Source: JANQGH01 sp039177555
GTDB lineage: Bacteria > Pseudomonadota > Alphaproteobacteria > DSM-16000 > Inquilinaceae
Assembly: GCA_039177555.1 (NCBI GenBank)
Contig: JBCDFV010000008.1
Location: 1 to 64,000 of the forward strand
Direction: 5' to 3'
Length of the DNA stretch: 64,000 nucleotides
Each line of letters opens with the position of its first letter. Position 1 is the first letter of the stretch. The notes under the pieces are model-generated. The model saw only the letters and a program-made list of their open reading frames with translations, made no database searches and was not told the DNA's origin. Of the stretch, positions 15,947-25,007 are shown piece by piece. The translations under genes and the position numbers were made by a program.

Positions 15947-17819
15947 GGCAGCGGCGCAGAAAGCCCGGCGGAACGCGCCCGCCGCGACCGCGCGCGTGGT
16001 CGCCGTGCAGGATGATCTGGTGACCATCGAGGCGCTCGACGACGACAAGGGCAAGGCCGCCAGGCTGGTCAAGAACGAGGTCGTCTATGTCCGCCCGTCC
16101 AAGCCCGATGACGCGGCCAAGAAGTCCGACACATCGACCGACGAGCGGCTGAAGGCCGAGATCCTGCGCGTGCATGGCCGCACGGCCGACGCCCAGGTCT
16201 ATGAAAGCACCGGCGGCGTCGGTGTCGGCGACAGCGTTGAGCAAAGCGGTCAGCTGCTCTCCGTCACACTCGGTCCGGGCCTGCTGGGCCAGATCTATGA
16301 CGGGCTGCAAAACCCTCTGGAAAAGCTGGCCAGCGCCCACGGCACGTTTCTGCCGCGCGGGGTCGAGGTGCCGGCCCTCGACGTGGCCCGCAAATGGGCC
16401 TTCACCCCCAGCCTGCGCACGGGCGCCACGGTCAAGGCCGGCGATGTGGTCGGCACGGTGCAGGAGGGGCGCTTCACCCACAAGATCATGGTGCCGTTCG
16501 GCTGGCCGGACAGTTACGAGGTCTCCTGGATCCAGGAGGGCGCCTTTGCCGTCGAAGAGACGGTCGCCCGCCTGAAGGACCAAAAGGGCGCCACCCACGA
16601 TCTGGCGCTGGCCCAACGCTGGCCGGTGCGCCACGCCCTGGACGAGGGCGTGCTGCGCCAGCGCGCGTCAAAGCGCCTCTACCCGGACGAGCCGCTGGTC
16701 ACCACCATCCGCCTGATCGACACCTTCTTCCCGATCGCGCGCGGCGGCACCGGCTGCATCCCGGGCCCGTTCGGCGCCGGCAAGACGGTGCTGCAGAACC
16801 TGATCTCGCGCTATTCGGCCGTCGATGTGGTCATCGTGGTCGCCTGTGGCGAGCGGGCGGGCGAGGTGGTCGAGACCATCACAGAGTTCCCGCACCTGTC
16901 AGACCCGCAAGGCAGCGGCAGCCTGATGGACCGCACCATCATCATCTGCAACACCTCCTCCATGCCCGTGGCGGCGCGCGAGGCCTCGGTCTATACCGGC
17001 ATCACGCTGGGCGAGTATTACCGGCAGATGGGCTTCGAAGTGCTGCTGATCGCGGATTCGACATCGCGCTGGGCTCAGGCCATGCGCGAAACCTCCGGCC
17101 GGCTGGAGGAGATCCCGGGCGAAGAGGCCTTTCCGGCCTATCTCGACAGCTCCATCAAGGGCATCTACGAGCGCGCTGGCGTCATCCGCACCAATGACGG
17201 CAGCGTCGGCAGCCTGACCATGATCGGCACCGTCTCGCCCGCCGGCGGCAATTTCGAGGAGCCGGTGACCCAGTCCACCATGGCCACGGTGAAGACCTTC
17301 CTCGGCCTGTCGTCGGACCGCGCCTACAAGCGCTTCTACCCCGCTGTGGACCCGCTGATTTCCTGGTCCCGCTACCGCGACCAGCTCAGCGCCTGGTACG
17401 ACGCAAACATGGAGGCCGGCTGGACCGCCCGCACCGAGGAACTGCAAGAGCTCCTGCACAAGGGCGATGCGGTCAGCCAGATGATGCAGGTGACGGGCGA
17501 GGAGGGTGTGACCCTCGACGACTTCACCACCTTCCAAAAGGCCCTGTTCGTCGACATGGTCTACCTCCAGCAAGACGCCTTCGACCCGGTCGATGTCTCG
17601 GTCTCGCTAGAACGCCAAAAACTCGCCTTTTCAAAGATCTACCAGATCGTCACGCGCGACTACGATTTCGCCGACAAGGAGGCGATCCGTGAGCACTTCA
17701 CCAAGCTGACGGGTCTGTTCAAGAACTTCAACTATGCCGCGCCGGACGGGCCGGGCTATGAGGGGTTGTTGGGGGAGATTGATGGGATGGCGACGGAAAG
17801 GCAGGCGGCGACATCGTAG
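15939..17819 (+). CDS. ntpA: V/A-type ATPase subunit A (catalytic)
   Basis: A 626-residue catalytic subunit, slightly longer than the usual 580-600. The Walker A is G276-PFGAGKT-283, the GPFGAGKT form diagnostic of A subunits. The GER of CGERAGEVVE, the Walker B EVLLIADSTSRW, and the PAYLDSSIKGIYERAGV segment are all present. The non-homologous bulge domain follows the N-terminal barrel. An N-terminal extension of about 15 residues is Ala/Lys-rich. The start is ATG at 15939, within the end of the DUF2764 gene; upstream codons in frame have no family match. As the last gene of the operon, it is displaced from its normal position directly upstream of B. Confidence 0.94.
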   Translation: MAKAAAQKARRNAPAATARVVAVQDDLVTIEALDDDKGKAARLVKNEVVYVRPSKPDDAAKKSDTSTDERLKAEILRVHGRTADAQVYESTGGVGVGDSVEQSGQLLSVTLGPGLLGQIYDGLQNPLEKLASAHGTFLPRGVEVPALDVARKWAFTPSLRTGATVKAGDVVGTVQEGRFTHKIMVPFGWPDSYEVSWIQEGAFAVEETVARLKDQKGATHDLALAQRWPVRHALDEGVLRQRASKRLYPDEPLVTTIRLIDTFFPIARGGTGCIPGPFGAGKTVLQNLISRYSAVDVVIVVACGERAGEVVETITEFPHLSDPQGSGSLMDRTIIICNTSSMPVAAREASVYTGITLGEYYRQMGFEVLLIADSTSRWAQAMRETSGRLEEIPGEEAFPAYLDSSIKGIYERAGVIRTNDGSVGSLTMIGTVSPAGGNFEEPVTQSTMATVKTFLGLSSDRAYKRFYPAVDPLISWSRYRDQLSAWYDANMEAGWTARTEELQELLHKGDAVSQMMQVTGEEGVTLDDFTTFQKALFVDMVYLQQDAFDPVDVSVSLERQKLAFSKIYQIVTRDYDFADKEAIREHFTKLTGLFKNFNYAAPDGPGYEGLLGEIDGMATERQAATS

Positions 17820-18110
17820 GATAGCAGTGACCGGGTAGGGCCAGTATCGGAGCCGTCAGCGCATCACCAGGTCAACCCAGAACACTTGGGCCGCCGACAC
17901 CGGGAACAGAAGACCGGTCGCCTAACCCCGGCCTGTTCTGAGGGGGTAATTGGCTGACAGTGCAGCCCTGCCGAGGGACCGGATTTGGTCTTTTGACGAC
18001 GTTCTATCGTCCGCCTCTTGGTCATGGCGGGCGATACCGCGCCAGTCGCATAACCGCCAACCGGACAAATCAGATGCGCGCGGGGGGCGGCAGCTGGTAG
18101 GATCGGTCGC

Positions 18111-19736
18111 GTGCTGAAAGACAGTCCGCAACTTGCCCCGTTTCGAAACCCCACCTTTCGCACGCTCTGGACGGCCACACTGGCCTCTAACCTGGGCGGG
18201 CTGATCCAGGCCGTCGGGGCTGGCTGGATGATGACCACCATCACGGACTCGCGTGACATGGTGGCGCTGGTCCAGGCCTCGTCGACCTTGCCGATCATGC
18301 TGTTCTCGCTGATCGCCGGCGCCTTCGCCGACAGTTTCCCGCGGCGGCGCATTCTGCTGACGGCCCAGATCTTCATGCTGGTGGTATCGGCCCTGCTGGC
18401 GATCTTCGCCTTTGGTGGGCTGCTGACGCCCTGGCTGCTGCTCGGCTTCACCTTCGCCATCGGCTGCGGTATCGCGCTGAACAATCCCGCCTGGCAGGCG
18501 TCCGTCGGCGATATCGTGCCCCGGCAGCACCTGCCGGCCGCCGTGGTGCTGAACAGCATGGGCTTCAACCTGATGCGCAGCATCGGCCCGGCGCTCGGCG
18601 GCGTGATCGTGCAGATCGGCGGTGCGGCGACCGCGTTCGCGGTCAACGCGCTTAGCTATACGTTCTTGGTCGGGGCGTTGGCGCGCTGGCGTCCGACGGC
18701 GGAGGAGTCGGTTCTGCCGCGCGAGGCCATTGGCCCGGCCATTGGCGCCGGGCTGCGCTATGTCTCCATGTCGCCGAACCTGATGAAGGTGATGTTCCGC
18801 GGCCTCCTGTTCGGCGGTTCGGCCATTGCCTCCTTGGCGTTGCTGCCGCTTGTGGCCCGCGATCTGGTTCAGGGGGATGCCCTGACCTATGGCTTCCTGC
18901 TCGGCGCCTTCGGCTTCGGCGCCATCGGCGGCGCGTTCTTGAACCCAAGATTGCGCGAGCGGTTCAACAACGAGGCCATCGTGAGGGGCGCCTTCATCGT
19001 CTTCGCCATGGCGGCCCTGGCCTTGGGGTTAAGCCGCGAGATTTGGCTGAGCGCCTTGGTGCTGCTTCCAGCCGGTGCCTGCTGGGTCGTCTCGCTGTCG
19101 CTGTTCAACGTCACCGTGATGCTGTCGACCCCGCGCTGGGTCGTCGGTCGCGCGCTGGCGCTGTACCAGACGGCGACCTTCGGCGGCATGGCCGGGGGCA
19201 GCTGGCTGTGGGGGTCGGTGGCCCAGGCCTTCGGGTCGGACCAGGCGCTGGTCATTTCGGCCATCGCGCTGGTCGTGGCCGCCTCCGTCGGTCTGCGTTG
19301 GGCGCTGCCTGAATTCGGTGCGCTGAACCTCGATCCGCTCGGCCAGTTCCGGGAGCCGGTGGTTCGGCTCGATCTCGCGTCGCGCAGTGGTCCCATCGTG
19401 GTGATGATCGACTATCAGATCGACCAGGCCGACGTGCCCGCCTTTCTCGCCCTTATGGCCGACCGGCGGCGGATCCGCATTCGCGATGGTGCGCGACAAT
19501 GGGCCTTGTTGCGCAACCTCCAGGACACGGACACCTGGACCGAGACCTACCACGTGCCGACCCTGGTGGAGTACGAGCGCCACAACAGGCGCCGCACCAA
19601 GTCAGATGCCGAAAACATCGAGCGGCTGCGCGCGCTGCATCGCGGTCCGCCCTTGCGGTCTCGCCTGACCATCGAACGCCAGACCGTGCCGAGGCACGAC
19701 GATACGCCGCTCAAAACACCGCTCGACGTGCATTGA
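18111..19736 (+). CDS. MFS exporter with C-terminal ABM-like domain (EntS/DUF894 type)
   Basis: A 541-residue protein. Residues about 10-415 form a 12-helix MFS transporter of the enterobactin-exporter-like group, with QAVGAGWMMTTITDS and FPRRRILLTAQIF as the helix 1-2 and 2-3 loop landmarks. The C-terminal about 115 residues are soluble and resemble the dimeric alpha-beta barrel fold of antibiotic-biosynthesis monooxygenases, with the W-ALLRN-DT-TWTETY run; this fusion is recurrent in the family. The transported compound is unknown, but siderophores, drugs or metabolites are usual. GTG at 18111 is the most plausible start. The 291 bases upstream after the V-ATPase operon contain no gene. Confidence 0.85.
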   Translation: MLKDSPQLAPFRNPTFRTLWTATLASNLGGLIQAVGAGWMMTTITDSRDMVALVQASSTLPIMLFSLIAGAFADSFPRRRILLTAQIFMLVVSALLAIFAFGGLLTPWLLLGFTFAIGCGIALNNPAWQASVGDIVPRQHLPAAVVLNSMGFNLMRSIGPALGGVIVQIGGAATAFAVNALSYTFLVGALARWRPTAEESVLPREAIGPAIGAGLRYVSMSPNLMKVMFRGLLFGGSAIASLALLPLVARDLVQGDALTYGFLLGAFGFGAIGGAFLNPRLRERFNNEAIVRGAFIVFAMAALALGLSREIWLSALVLLPAGACWVVSLSLFNVTVMLSTPRWVVGRALALYQTATFGGMAGGSWLWGSVAQAFGSDQALVISAIALVVAASVGLRWALPEFGALNLDPLGQFREPVVRLDLASRSGPIVVMIDYQIDQADVPAFLALMADRRRIRIRDGARQWALLRNLQDTDTWTETYHVPTLVEYERHNRRRTKSDAENIERLRALHRGPPLRSRLTIERQTVPRHDDTPLKTPLDVH

Positions 19737-19847
19737 TGGGGGGAGACCCGAGCCGTTCCGGCACATCATTCGTCGCCTTCTAACCTCGTTGCGGCTGCGA
19801 TAGGCTGGGCGACCCTCGAGACGGAACCGGGACCATCCAGGCCGCCG

Positions 19848-20168
19848 ATGATCGCGCAATACACTGAGCACGCCGCCAACGAACGCACCTTTCTGGCATG
19901 GGTCCGGACGGCCATTGCCGTCGTCGGCTTCGGTCTCGCGGCGGCGCGATTGGGCGACATACACACGCCCCCCTGGTCTGAACTGATGCTGATCGGCTCG
20001 GGCGGCCTCGTGGTTTTGGTCGCCTATGTTCGCATGCTGTCGGTGCGCCGACGCATCATCAGCCCAAAGCAACAGGATGACCAGCCGTTGGCCGCGGACG
20101 TCTTTTTGATTGCGCTGGTCGTTGCCCTGATGGTCATGCTGGCGATGTTTGCCGTACATGTGACCTGA
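19848..20168 (+). CDS. DUF202 small membrane protein
   Basis: A 106-residue protein with the DUF202 signature near the N-terminus, NERTFLAWVRTAIAVVGFG, which runs into the first of three membrane helices; helices follow at about residues 47-65 and 82-105. A basic cytoplasmic loop (MLSVRRRI) lies between them. The family includes YidH and yeast Vtc-associated domains and has no settled biochemical role; membrane-complex chaperoning or polyphosphate-linked roles have been suggested for some members. It converges on the VOC gene, with 30 bases between stops. The ATG at 19848 is the only start that keeps the conserved N-terminus. Confidence 0.85.
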   Translation: MIAQYTEHAANERTFLAWVRTAIAVVGFGLAAARLGDIHTPPWSELMLIGSGGLVVLVAYVRMLSVRRRIISPKQQDDQPLAADVFLIALVVALMVMLAMFAVHVT

Positions 20169-20198
20169 AATAGCACCCATCCGGGCAGGCGGCGGTAC

Positions 20199-20570
20199 TC
20201 AGACGTGTTGGTCAATCAGGATGGGGTTTCCATCGGGGTCGATTACGATGCAACTGGCCGGGCCGGTCGTCGTCTCGTCGGCCTCGCTGACAGGCGTGAT
20301 GCCCTCGGCCTTCAGCCTTCGCTGGATCTCGCGAACATCGGTGAACGCGTCCAGCGCCTGCCCAGTCGCGTCCCAGCCCGGATTGAAGGTCAGCGTGTTT
20401 TTTTCGAACATGCCTTGGAACAGGCCGATGACGCAGCTCGGGCTCTTCATGATCAGCCAGCCCTGGCCCTGATCGCCGCCGAAAACCTCGAAACCGAGCT
20501 TTTCGTAGAAGCCCCGCGATGTCGCCAAATCCTTCACCGCCAGGCTGACCGAAAAGTTCCCTAGCTCCAT
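20199..20570 (-). CDS. VOC-family (glyoxalase/bleomycin-resistance fold) protein
   Basis: A 123-residue single-domain protein with two beta-alpha-beta-beta-beta units. Landmarks are the opening FSVSLAVKDLATSRGFYEKL, GWLIMKS in the first repeat, and a closing FIDPDGNP-like segment (IVIDPDGNPILID). Family members bind a divalent metal and act on glutathione adducts, dioxygenase substrates or antibiotics, but the motif set does not identify the ligand. The sequence has the pattern of the less-characterised GLOD/PhnB-like group. It is transcribed away from the injection-system cluster, and its neighbour converges on it. Only the fold is called here. Confidence 0.85.
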   Translation of the reverse strand: MELGNFSVSLAVKDLATSRGFYEKLGFEVFGGDQGQGWLIMKSPSCVIGLFQGMFEKNTLTFNPGWDATGQALDAFTDVREIQRRLKAEGITPVSEADETTTGPASCIVIDPDGNPILIDQHV

Positions 20571-20974
20571 CGGTGCACTCCATTCCGCCTACAGGCTCGA
20601 ATTGCGATCGATCGCAGAAGACCCTTGCGACCTCGTCACCGCCCCCGGGCGGCGAGGATGCTATCTTGGTGCACGCGGTTCCGGCGCGCAAGGCAGGGGG
20701 GCGAGCAGCCATGCCCATCGTCAATGAGCCGGAGAGCCATGATGGCGCCCGCCATGTTTTTGAAATCAACTGGGAGTATTAGAAAGTAATACTACCTCTC
20801 CGTGGATCAAGCGGCGGATTTCATCATATTTCACGCCAAATAAACGATTACGTTAGATGTGATCATAAGGATCTTGCATAACGATACTGTCTGATCTTAA
20901 TGACGTCGATTACGATTGTTGCAATCAGATGACATCGAGAACTATAGTCTGCACGGCCAGTAGAGGGGCCGCTT

Positions 20975-21160
20975 ATGGATTCGTTGAGTGTTTGGGTTGG
21001 TTTTGCAATCGGTGCCGCCGCCGGCGCTCTTGCCATTGGGCTCGCCTGGCTCAGTTGGGAAAAGCATCATGCCGGGCGTGCACGTCGACGGCATGAGGCG
21101 GACGGCGGATCGATGGATCAGAGTTCGGCTGCACCCGCGCCTGCGCCCGATGTTCCCTAG
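20975..21160 (+). CDS. possible small single-pass membrane protein
   Basis: A 61-residue frame starting with ATG and preceded by AGAGGGG at about 8 bases. Residues 5-27 form one hydrophobic helix (VGFAIGAAAGALAIGLAWLS), followed by a basic patch (HHAGRARRRHEADGG) and a Pro/Ala-rich tail. The positive residues after the helix suggest an N-out topology. I do not recognise a family. It stands alone in the AT-richer region and could be a chance frame, so confidence is low. Confidence 0.35.
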   Translation: MDSLSVWVGFAIGAAAGALAIGLAWLSWEKHHAGRARRRHEADGGSMDQSSAAPAPAPDVP

Positions 21161-21492
21161 TCCAAGTAATCCAAGTCAATCGGCGCCTGAAACGAAGTTC
21201 CACGCCTGATGGGCGGAACGGCGAACATGCTTTTGCTTGCGGGTGCGGGTGCTGGTGCGCAGCGAGCGGACCGAAGGTAACGGCAGGCCAGAGGCGGCGT
21301 CCGGCCCCAAGACTTCCCGCGGCTGATGGTACAAGGACCGCGCCACGGCGTGACTGCGATCTGTTCGGTCCGATGCCGTGGCGGCTTGGTGCCAATCCGC
21401 GAACTGAGCGGTCTTCATCGCCGATTTGTGAAGGGGATGAGATCTCATCATCCGTGAAGCGCCATTTTCGCGAGCAATATTACTAGTATCGG

Positions 21493-21505
21493 CATTTCAG
21501 AAATG
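21493..21505. promoter_or_regulatory. perfect 13-base palindrome ahead of the injection-system promoter
   Basis: CATTTC and GAAATG surround a single A. The element sits 9 bases upstream of the TTGCCA hexamer of the predicted promoter, a position typical of an activator site. No regulator is identified. Confidence 0.4.
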
Positions 21506-21513
21506 TCACTTTA

Positions 21514-21541
21514 TTGCCAATTATTCCTTTGATGATACAAT
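21514..21541 (+). promoter_or_regulatory. predicted sigma70-type promoter of the injection-system operon
   Basis: TTGCCA at 21514-21519 and TACAAT at 21536-21541 each match the housekeeping consensus at five of six positions with a 16-base spacer. The start of transcription would fall near 21548, leaving an untranslated leader of about 130 bases before the sheath ATG. It is in the only AT-rich patch upstream of the cluster. Confidence 0.5.
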
Positions 21542-21678
21542 AAAGTACAAGAAGCTCGGAAAGGGAGCGCCCGCGTCCCGGATTTCTAACACCACATTAA
21601 CGCATCGACACCAGTGTTCTCGACGCCAGAGCCATCAGGCTTTTCCGGTGTCGCAGGCAGCGAGGAGGGGGACGAAGC

Positions 21679-23673
21679 ATGCCGACTTATTTGCATCCGG
21701 GGATCTATATCGAAGAGATCCCAAGCGGCCTTATTCCCATCGAGGCGGCCAGCACATCGACCACCGTGTTTCTCGGCTATCTGACGCGAGGAACGGTCGG
21801 ACAGCCGGAGCTGATCTTCAAACAGGATGACTTCGTGCAGAAGTTCGGCCGGATCAATGACCAGTATGGCGGCATCCGCGATACCGCGAAGGCGAAGCTG
21901 GGGGACCCGATGGGGCACTCGATCTCCGCCTACTTCCAGAACGGCGGCCGACAGGCCTACATTGTGCGACTGGCGCGCAATGGTACGCCGGCACTGACCG
22001 CCGCCAGCTCCGGCATCACCAACCCCGACAACGCGGCTGAGATCTTTGAGTTCACCGCCGTCGACGAAGGCGGCTGGGCGAACGATCTGGTCGTCAGGAT
22101 GGACCTGATGGACGCCGGCGACCCGGCACTGGGCTATCTGATTGAGATTGGCCACGGCGTGGGCGACGACTTTCAGGCGCTTGAGGCGTTCGATCAGATC
22201 AGCCTCGTTTCGACCGACCCGCGCTACCTCGTCGAGGTTATCAATGACGGTTCAAGCCTGGTCAATGTTGAGGACGGCCAGACAGATGCGGACCTCAGCT
22301 ATACCCGCCGCGGTACGCTGACCAGCGATGACCTCTCCGCCATTGCCAGCGGCGACTTTGACACGCTGGCGGCCAAGACCCTGACGTTAGAGATGGACGG
22401 GGGCGGCGGGGCGACACAGACCGCGATCCTCTTCCCGGCTTTGGCCGCGCCGGACAAGAAGACCAATCTGGCTGCCGTGGCCGAGTTCATTCAAGCCGAG
22501 ATCCGCGCGAACGGCGCTCTGCCAGGGACGTCCGGCTCGGCTTTCACTGCTGAGGTCGTTGACAACCGCCTGGTCTTCACCTCGGGCACCGAGAGCGACG
22601 GCACATCGCCTTCAAGCGTTGCGGCGGTGGGTGGCGCCGGCGCCGGGACGGCCCGCGCCGTGTTGGGCTTGGGAGCGGCGGCGGTCGCCAACGACATCAC
22701 GAGTACCGCCGATTTGCCCTACGCGGTCGGCGAAGACGCTGCCCTGTCGGCCGGCAGCGATGGCGAAGAGCCGCAATTGAGCGACTATCAGGCCGCCTTC
22801 GCCAAGCTGGAGAATTTCCGCGACGCCAGCATTATCTGCCTGCCGGGCCGTCAATGGGACCCGGACGGCAGCAGCGATACGATCGGCCAGTCGGTGATCG
22901 GCGCCGCCGTCGGCCATGCGGAGAAAATGCGCAACCGCATGGTGATCGTCGATCCTGAAGTATCGGTTGAGCTCAAGACCCAAAAGCTCGTCAAAGACCA
23001 AGGCTTTACGACGTCATCTTACAGCGCGCTCTATTACCCTTATGTGCGCGTCGCCAACCCGTACTATCACCCGGAAAACGCGCCCAACCGGCCCAAGACC
23101 GTGCTGGTGCCACCCTCCGGTTTTGCCGCCGGGGTTTGGTCTCGGATCGACGGCAGGCGCGGTGTCTGGAAGGCGCCGGCCGGGCTGGAGGCGGACGTGA
23201 AGGGCATGCGCGACACCGAATTCGTCGTCGGCGATCCCGAGCAGGACCAGTTGAACGTTTGGGGTGTCAACGCGCTGCGCAACGTCGTCGGCCCGCCGGT
23301 CATTTGGGGTGCGCGCACGCTCGCGACCAAGGCGAACCCTGAATACCGCTACGTGCCGGTGCGCCGGACCGCGATCCTGATCGGCGAGAGCCTGTATCAG
23401 AGCCTGCAATCCGTGGTGTTCCAGCCGAACACCCATGTGCTGTGGGGCTCGCTGAGGGCCAATATCGGCGGCTTCATGGAGGGGCTGTTCCGCGCCGGCG
23501 CGTTCCAGGGCGAGAAATCCTCGGACGCCTATTTCGTGCGTTGTGGCCTGGGTGACACCATGACCCAGACCGACATCGACAGCGGTATCGTCCGCGTCAT
23601 CGTCGGCTTCGCCCCGGCGAAACCCGCCGAATTCGTCATCATCCAGATTCAGCAAAAGCTGAACCAGCAGTAG
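21679..23673 (+). CDS. contractile injection system sheath protein
   Basis: A 664-residue sheath subunit. The N-terminal strand-rich segment LHPGIYIEEIPSG is the classic sheath opening, and the C-terminal DTMTQTDIDSGIVRVIVGFA and PAEFVIIQIQQKL provide the handshake arm that links neighbouring subunits. The middle (about 180-350) is a variable surface-domain insertion rich in Ala/Gly/Asp. A single sheath gene is present, whereas Afp and PVC clusters carry two or three. A strong Shine-Dalgarno sequence (GAGGAGGGGG) precedes the ATG. It is the first gene of an 18-gene plus-strand cluster. The absence of capsid, portal and terminase genes nearby points to a particle or injection system, not a myophage. 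Confidence 0.95.
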   Translation: MPTYLHPGIYIEEIPSGLIPIEAASTSTTVFLGYLTRGTVGQPELIFKQDDFVQKFGRINDQYGGIRDTAKAKLGDPMGHSISAYFQNGGRQAYIVRLARNGTPALTAASSGITNPDNAAEIFEFTAVDEGGWANDLVVRMDLMDAGDPALGYLIEIGHGVGDDFQALEAFDQISLVSTDPRYLVEVINDGSSLVNVEDGQTDADLSYTRRGTLTSDDLSAIASGDFDTLAAKTLTLEMDGGGGATQTAILFPALAAPDKKTNLAAVAEFIQAEIRANGALPGTSGSAFTAEVVDNRLVFTSGTESDGTSPSSVAAVGGAGAGTARAVLGLGAAAVANDITSTADLPYAVGEDAALSAGSDGEEPQLSDYQAAFAKLENFRDASIICLPGRQWDPDGSSDTIGQSVIGAAVGHAEKMRNRMVIVDPEVSVELKTQKLVKDQGFTTSSYSALYYPYVRVANPYYHPENAPNRPKTVLVPPSGFAAGVWSRIDGRRGVWKAPAGLEADVKGMRDTEFVVGDPEQDQLNVWGVNALRNVVGPPVIWGARTLATKANPEYRYVPVRRTAILIGESLYQSLQSVVFQPNTHVLWGSLRANIGGFMEGLFRAGAFQGEKSSDAYFVRCGLGDTMTQTDIDSGIVRVIVGFAPAKPAEFVIIQIQQKLNQQ

Positions 23674-23685
23674 GGAGGCAGGACA

Positions 23686-24195
23686 ATGGCCGCACCCATG
23701 TTTCCGGTGAATGCGCACCGGTTTGACCCCTACCGCACCTTCAAGTTCCAGGTGGTGATCGACGGCGAAGTTGTTGCCGGCCTGCAGAAGATGGGGGCCT
23801 TGAAGAAGATCACCGAGCCGGTCAAGTGGCGCGACGCGGGCTCGCCCTCGTTCCAGCGCAGCATGCCCGGCGGCACCAGCTATGAGCCGGTGACGTTGGA
23901 GCAGGGCTTGAGCCACGATCTGGTGTTCGAACGCTGGGCCAACATGGTCAACAGCTTCGACGGCGACGTGGCCACCAGCTTAAAGAACTATCGCAAGAAC
24001 ATCTCGATTAATGTCCTTAATCTTCAAGGTGTTGTGGCGATAAGTTACAAGCTGTTCAGGGCTTGGGTGTCGGACTATCAGGCGCTGCCGGACCTCGACA
24101 GCAACTCGATGAACACGGTCGGGATCCAAAGCATCACCTTGCAGCATGAAGGCTGGCAGCGCGACGAGGGTGTCGCGGAGCCCGCGGAAAGCTGA
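23686..24195 (+). CDS. contractile injection system inner tube protein
   Basis: A 169-residue gp19-like tube subunit that begins with the DPYRTFKFQVVIDGEVVAGL strand pattern and has the GGTSYEPVTLEQGL segment and a C-terminal SITLQHEGW. Hexamers of such proteins stack inside the sheath to form the cargo channel. It is placed 12 bases after the sheath gene. Only one tube-type protein is seen, whereas Afp clusters have an additional shorter tube (Afp1/Afp5-type), so this copy may form the whole tube or another baseplate protein may cap it. Confidence 0.93.
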   Translation: MAAPMFPVNAHRFDPYRTFKFQVVIDGEVVAGLQKMGALKKITEPVKWRDAGSPSFQRSMPGGTSYEPVTLEQGLSHDLVFERWANMVNSFDGDVATSLKNYRKNISINVLNLQGVVAISYKLFRAWVSDYQALPDLDSNSMNTVGIQSITLQHEGWQRDEGVAEPAES

Positions 24196-25007
24196 TGACC
24201 CTGCCCGGCGGCATCATGCGCGACGGGCAGCGGCTGCGGGATTGTCGCTTCAAGACGCTGACCGGGGGCGACGAGTTGGCGATCGCCGAGGCCTTCGTCG
24301 CCGATGATCGCGTGCCTCAGCGGATCACCGCAATCCTGACCGCAGTGCTCGACACGCTCGGCGGCTCGCCGGCGACGATTGAGGGCGTCCGCGCCCTTGC
24401 CGTCGGCGACCGCCAGTTCCTGATGCAGCAACTTGTGGCCCTGCTCGACACGGAAACCGGCTGGATGACCGCCGATTGCCAGCACTGTGGTGAGCCCTTC
24501 GACTTTGCCATGCGGTTCGGCGAGTTGCCGTGCAAGCCGGCGGGGGAGGGTTTCCCAAACGTGATTGTGGATGGCGCCAGGTACCGTGTGCCGAGCGGCG
24601 GCGATCAAGAGGTGCTAGCCGCCGAGGGTCTCGAAGGAGAGGCGGCGCGACGAAGGGTCGTCGCGCTCTGCCTTGTCGACAGCAAAATGCTGGTCGATGT
24701 CGGGCAGTTGGAAGAGGCGGATCTGGCGCGCGTAGACGCCGCACTGGAGGCCGTATCGCCCGAGGCGGTGACCGAGACGTCGCTCGATTGCCCATCCTGC
24801 GGTCGGACATGCCGTGTGGATCTCGGTATCGACACGATGCCGTTGCCCAGGCCCGACACGCTCTATCAAGAGGTCCACCGGATCGCCTCGACCTATCACT
24901 GGTCGGAGGATGCGATCCTGGCGCTGCCGCGTGGCCGCCGGCAGCGTTATCTGGCCCTGATCGCGCGCGATGCCGCGCCGGCGCGGATGATGAGGCAATC
25001 GGCATGA
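24195..25007 (+). CDS. injection-system baseplate-associated Cys-rich protein (gp26/Afp6-like position)
   Basis: A 270-residue protein with two CxxC pairs, C95/C98 (DCQHCGE) and C199/C202 (DCPSCGR), which could bind one zinc ion as a split ribbon. The C-terminal part is helical and ends with a GRRQRYLALIARDAAPAR segment. Proteins annotated as T4-type baseplate proteins occur in this place after the tube gene in extracellular injection clusters; the function, probably in baseplate assembly, is not established. ATG at 24195 overlaps the tube stop by one base. The call relies on position and the Cys pattern. Confidence 0.6.
   Translation: MTLPGGIMRDGQRLRDCRFKTLTGGDELAIAEAFVADDRVPQRITAILTAVLDTLGGSPATIEGVRALAVGDRQFLMQQLVALLDTETGWMTADCQHCGEPFDFAMRFGELPCKPAGEGFPNVIVDGARYRVPSGGDQEVLAAEGLEGEAARRRVVALCLVDSKMLVDVGQLEEADLARVDAALEAVSPEAVTETSLDCPSCGRTCRVDLGIDTMPLPRPDTLYQEVHRIASTYHWSEDAILALPRGRRQRYLALIARDAAPARMMRQSA

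Larger units (their letters stand above)
20571..21678. other. 1.1-kb low-coding region upstream of the injection system
   Basis: Apart from one possible small membrane-protein gene at 20975-21160, nothing here codes convincingly. The stretches 20780-20945 and 21440-21560 are clearly AT-richer than the surrounding coding DNA. The second contains a promoter-like pair (annotated separately) about 137 bases before the sheath gene. A 7-base CGACACC/GGTGTCG pair at 21606-21612 and 21647-21653 could fold in the leader. The length and base composition are unlike the compact spacing elsewhere in the window, consistent with a regulatory region or a remnant at the edge of a transferred cluster. Confidence 0.5.
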
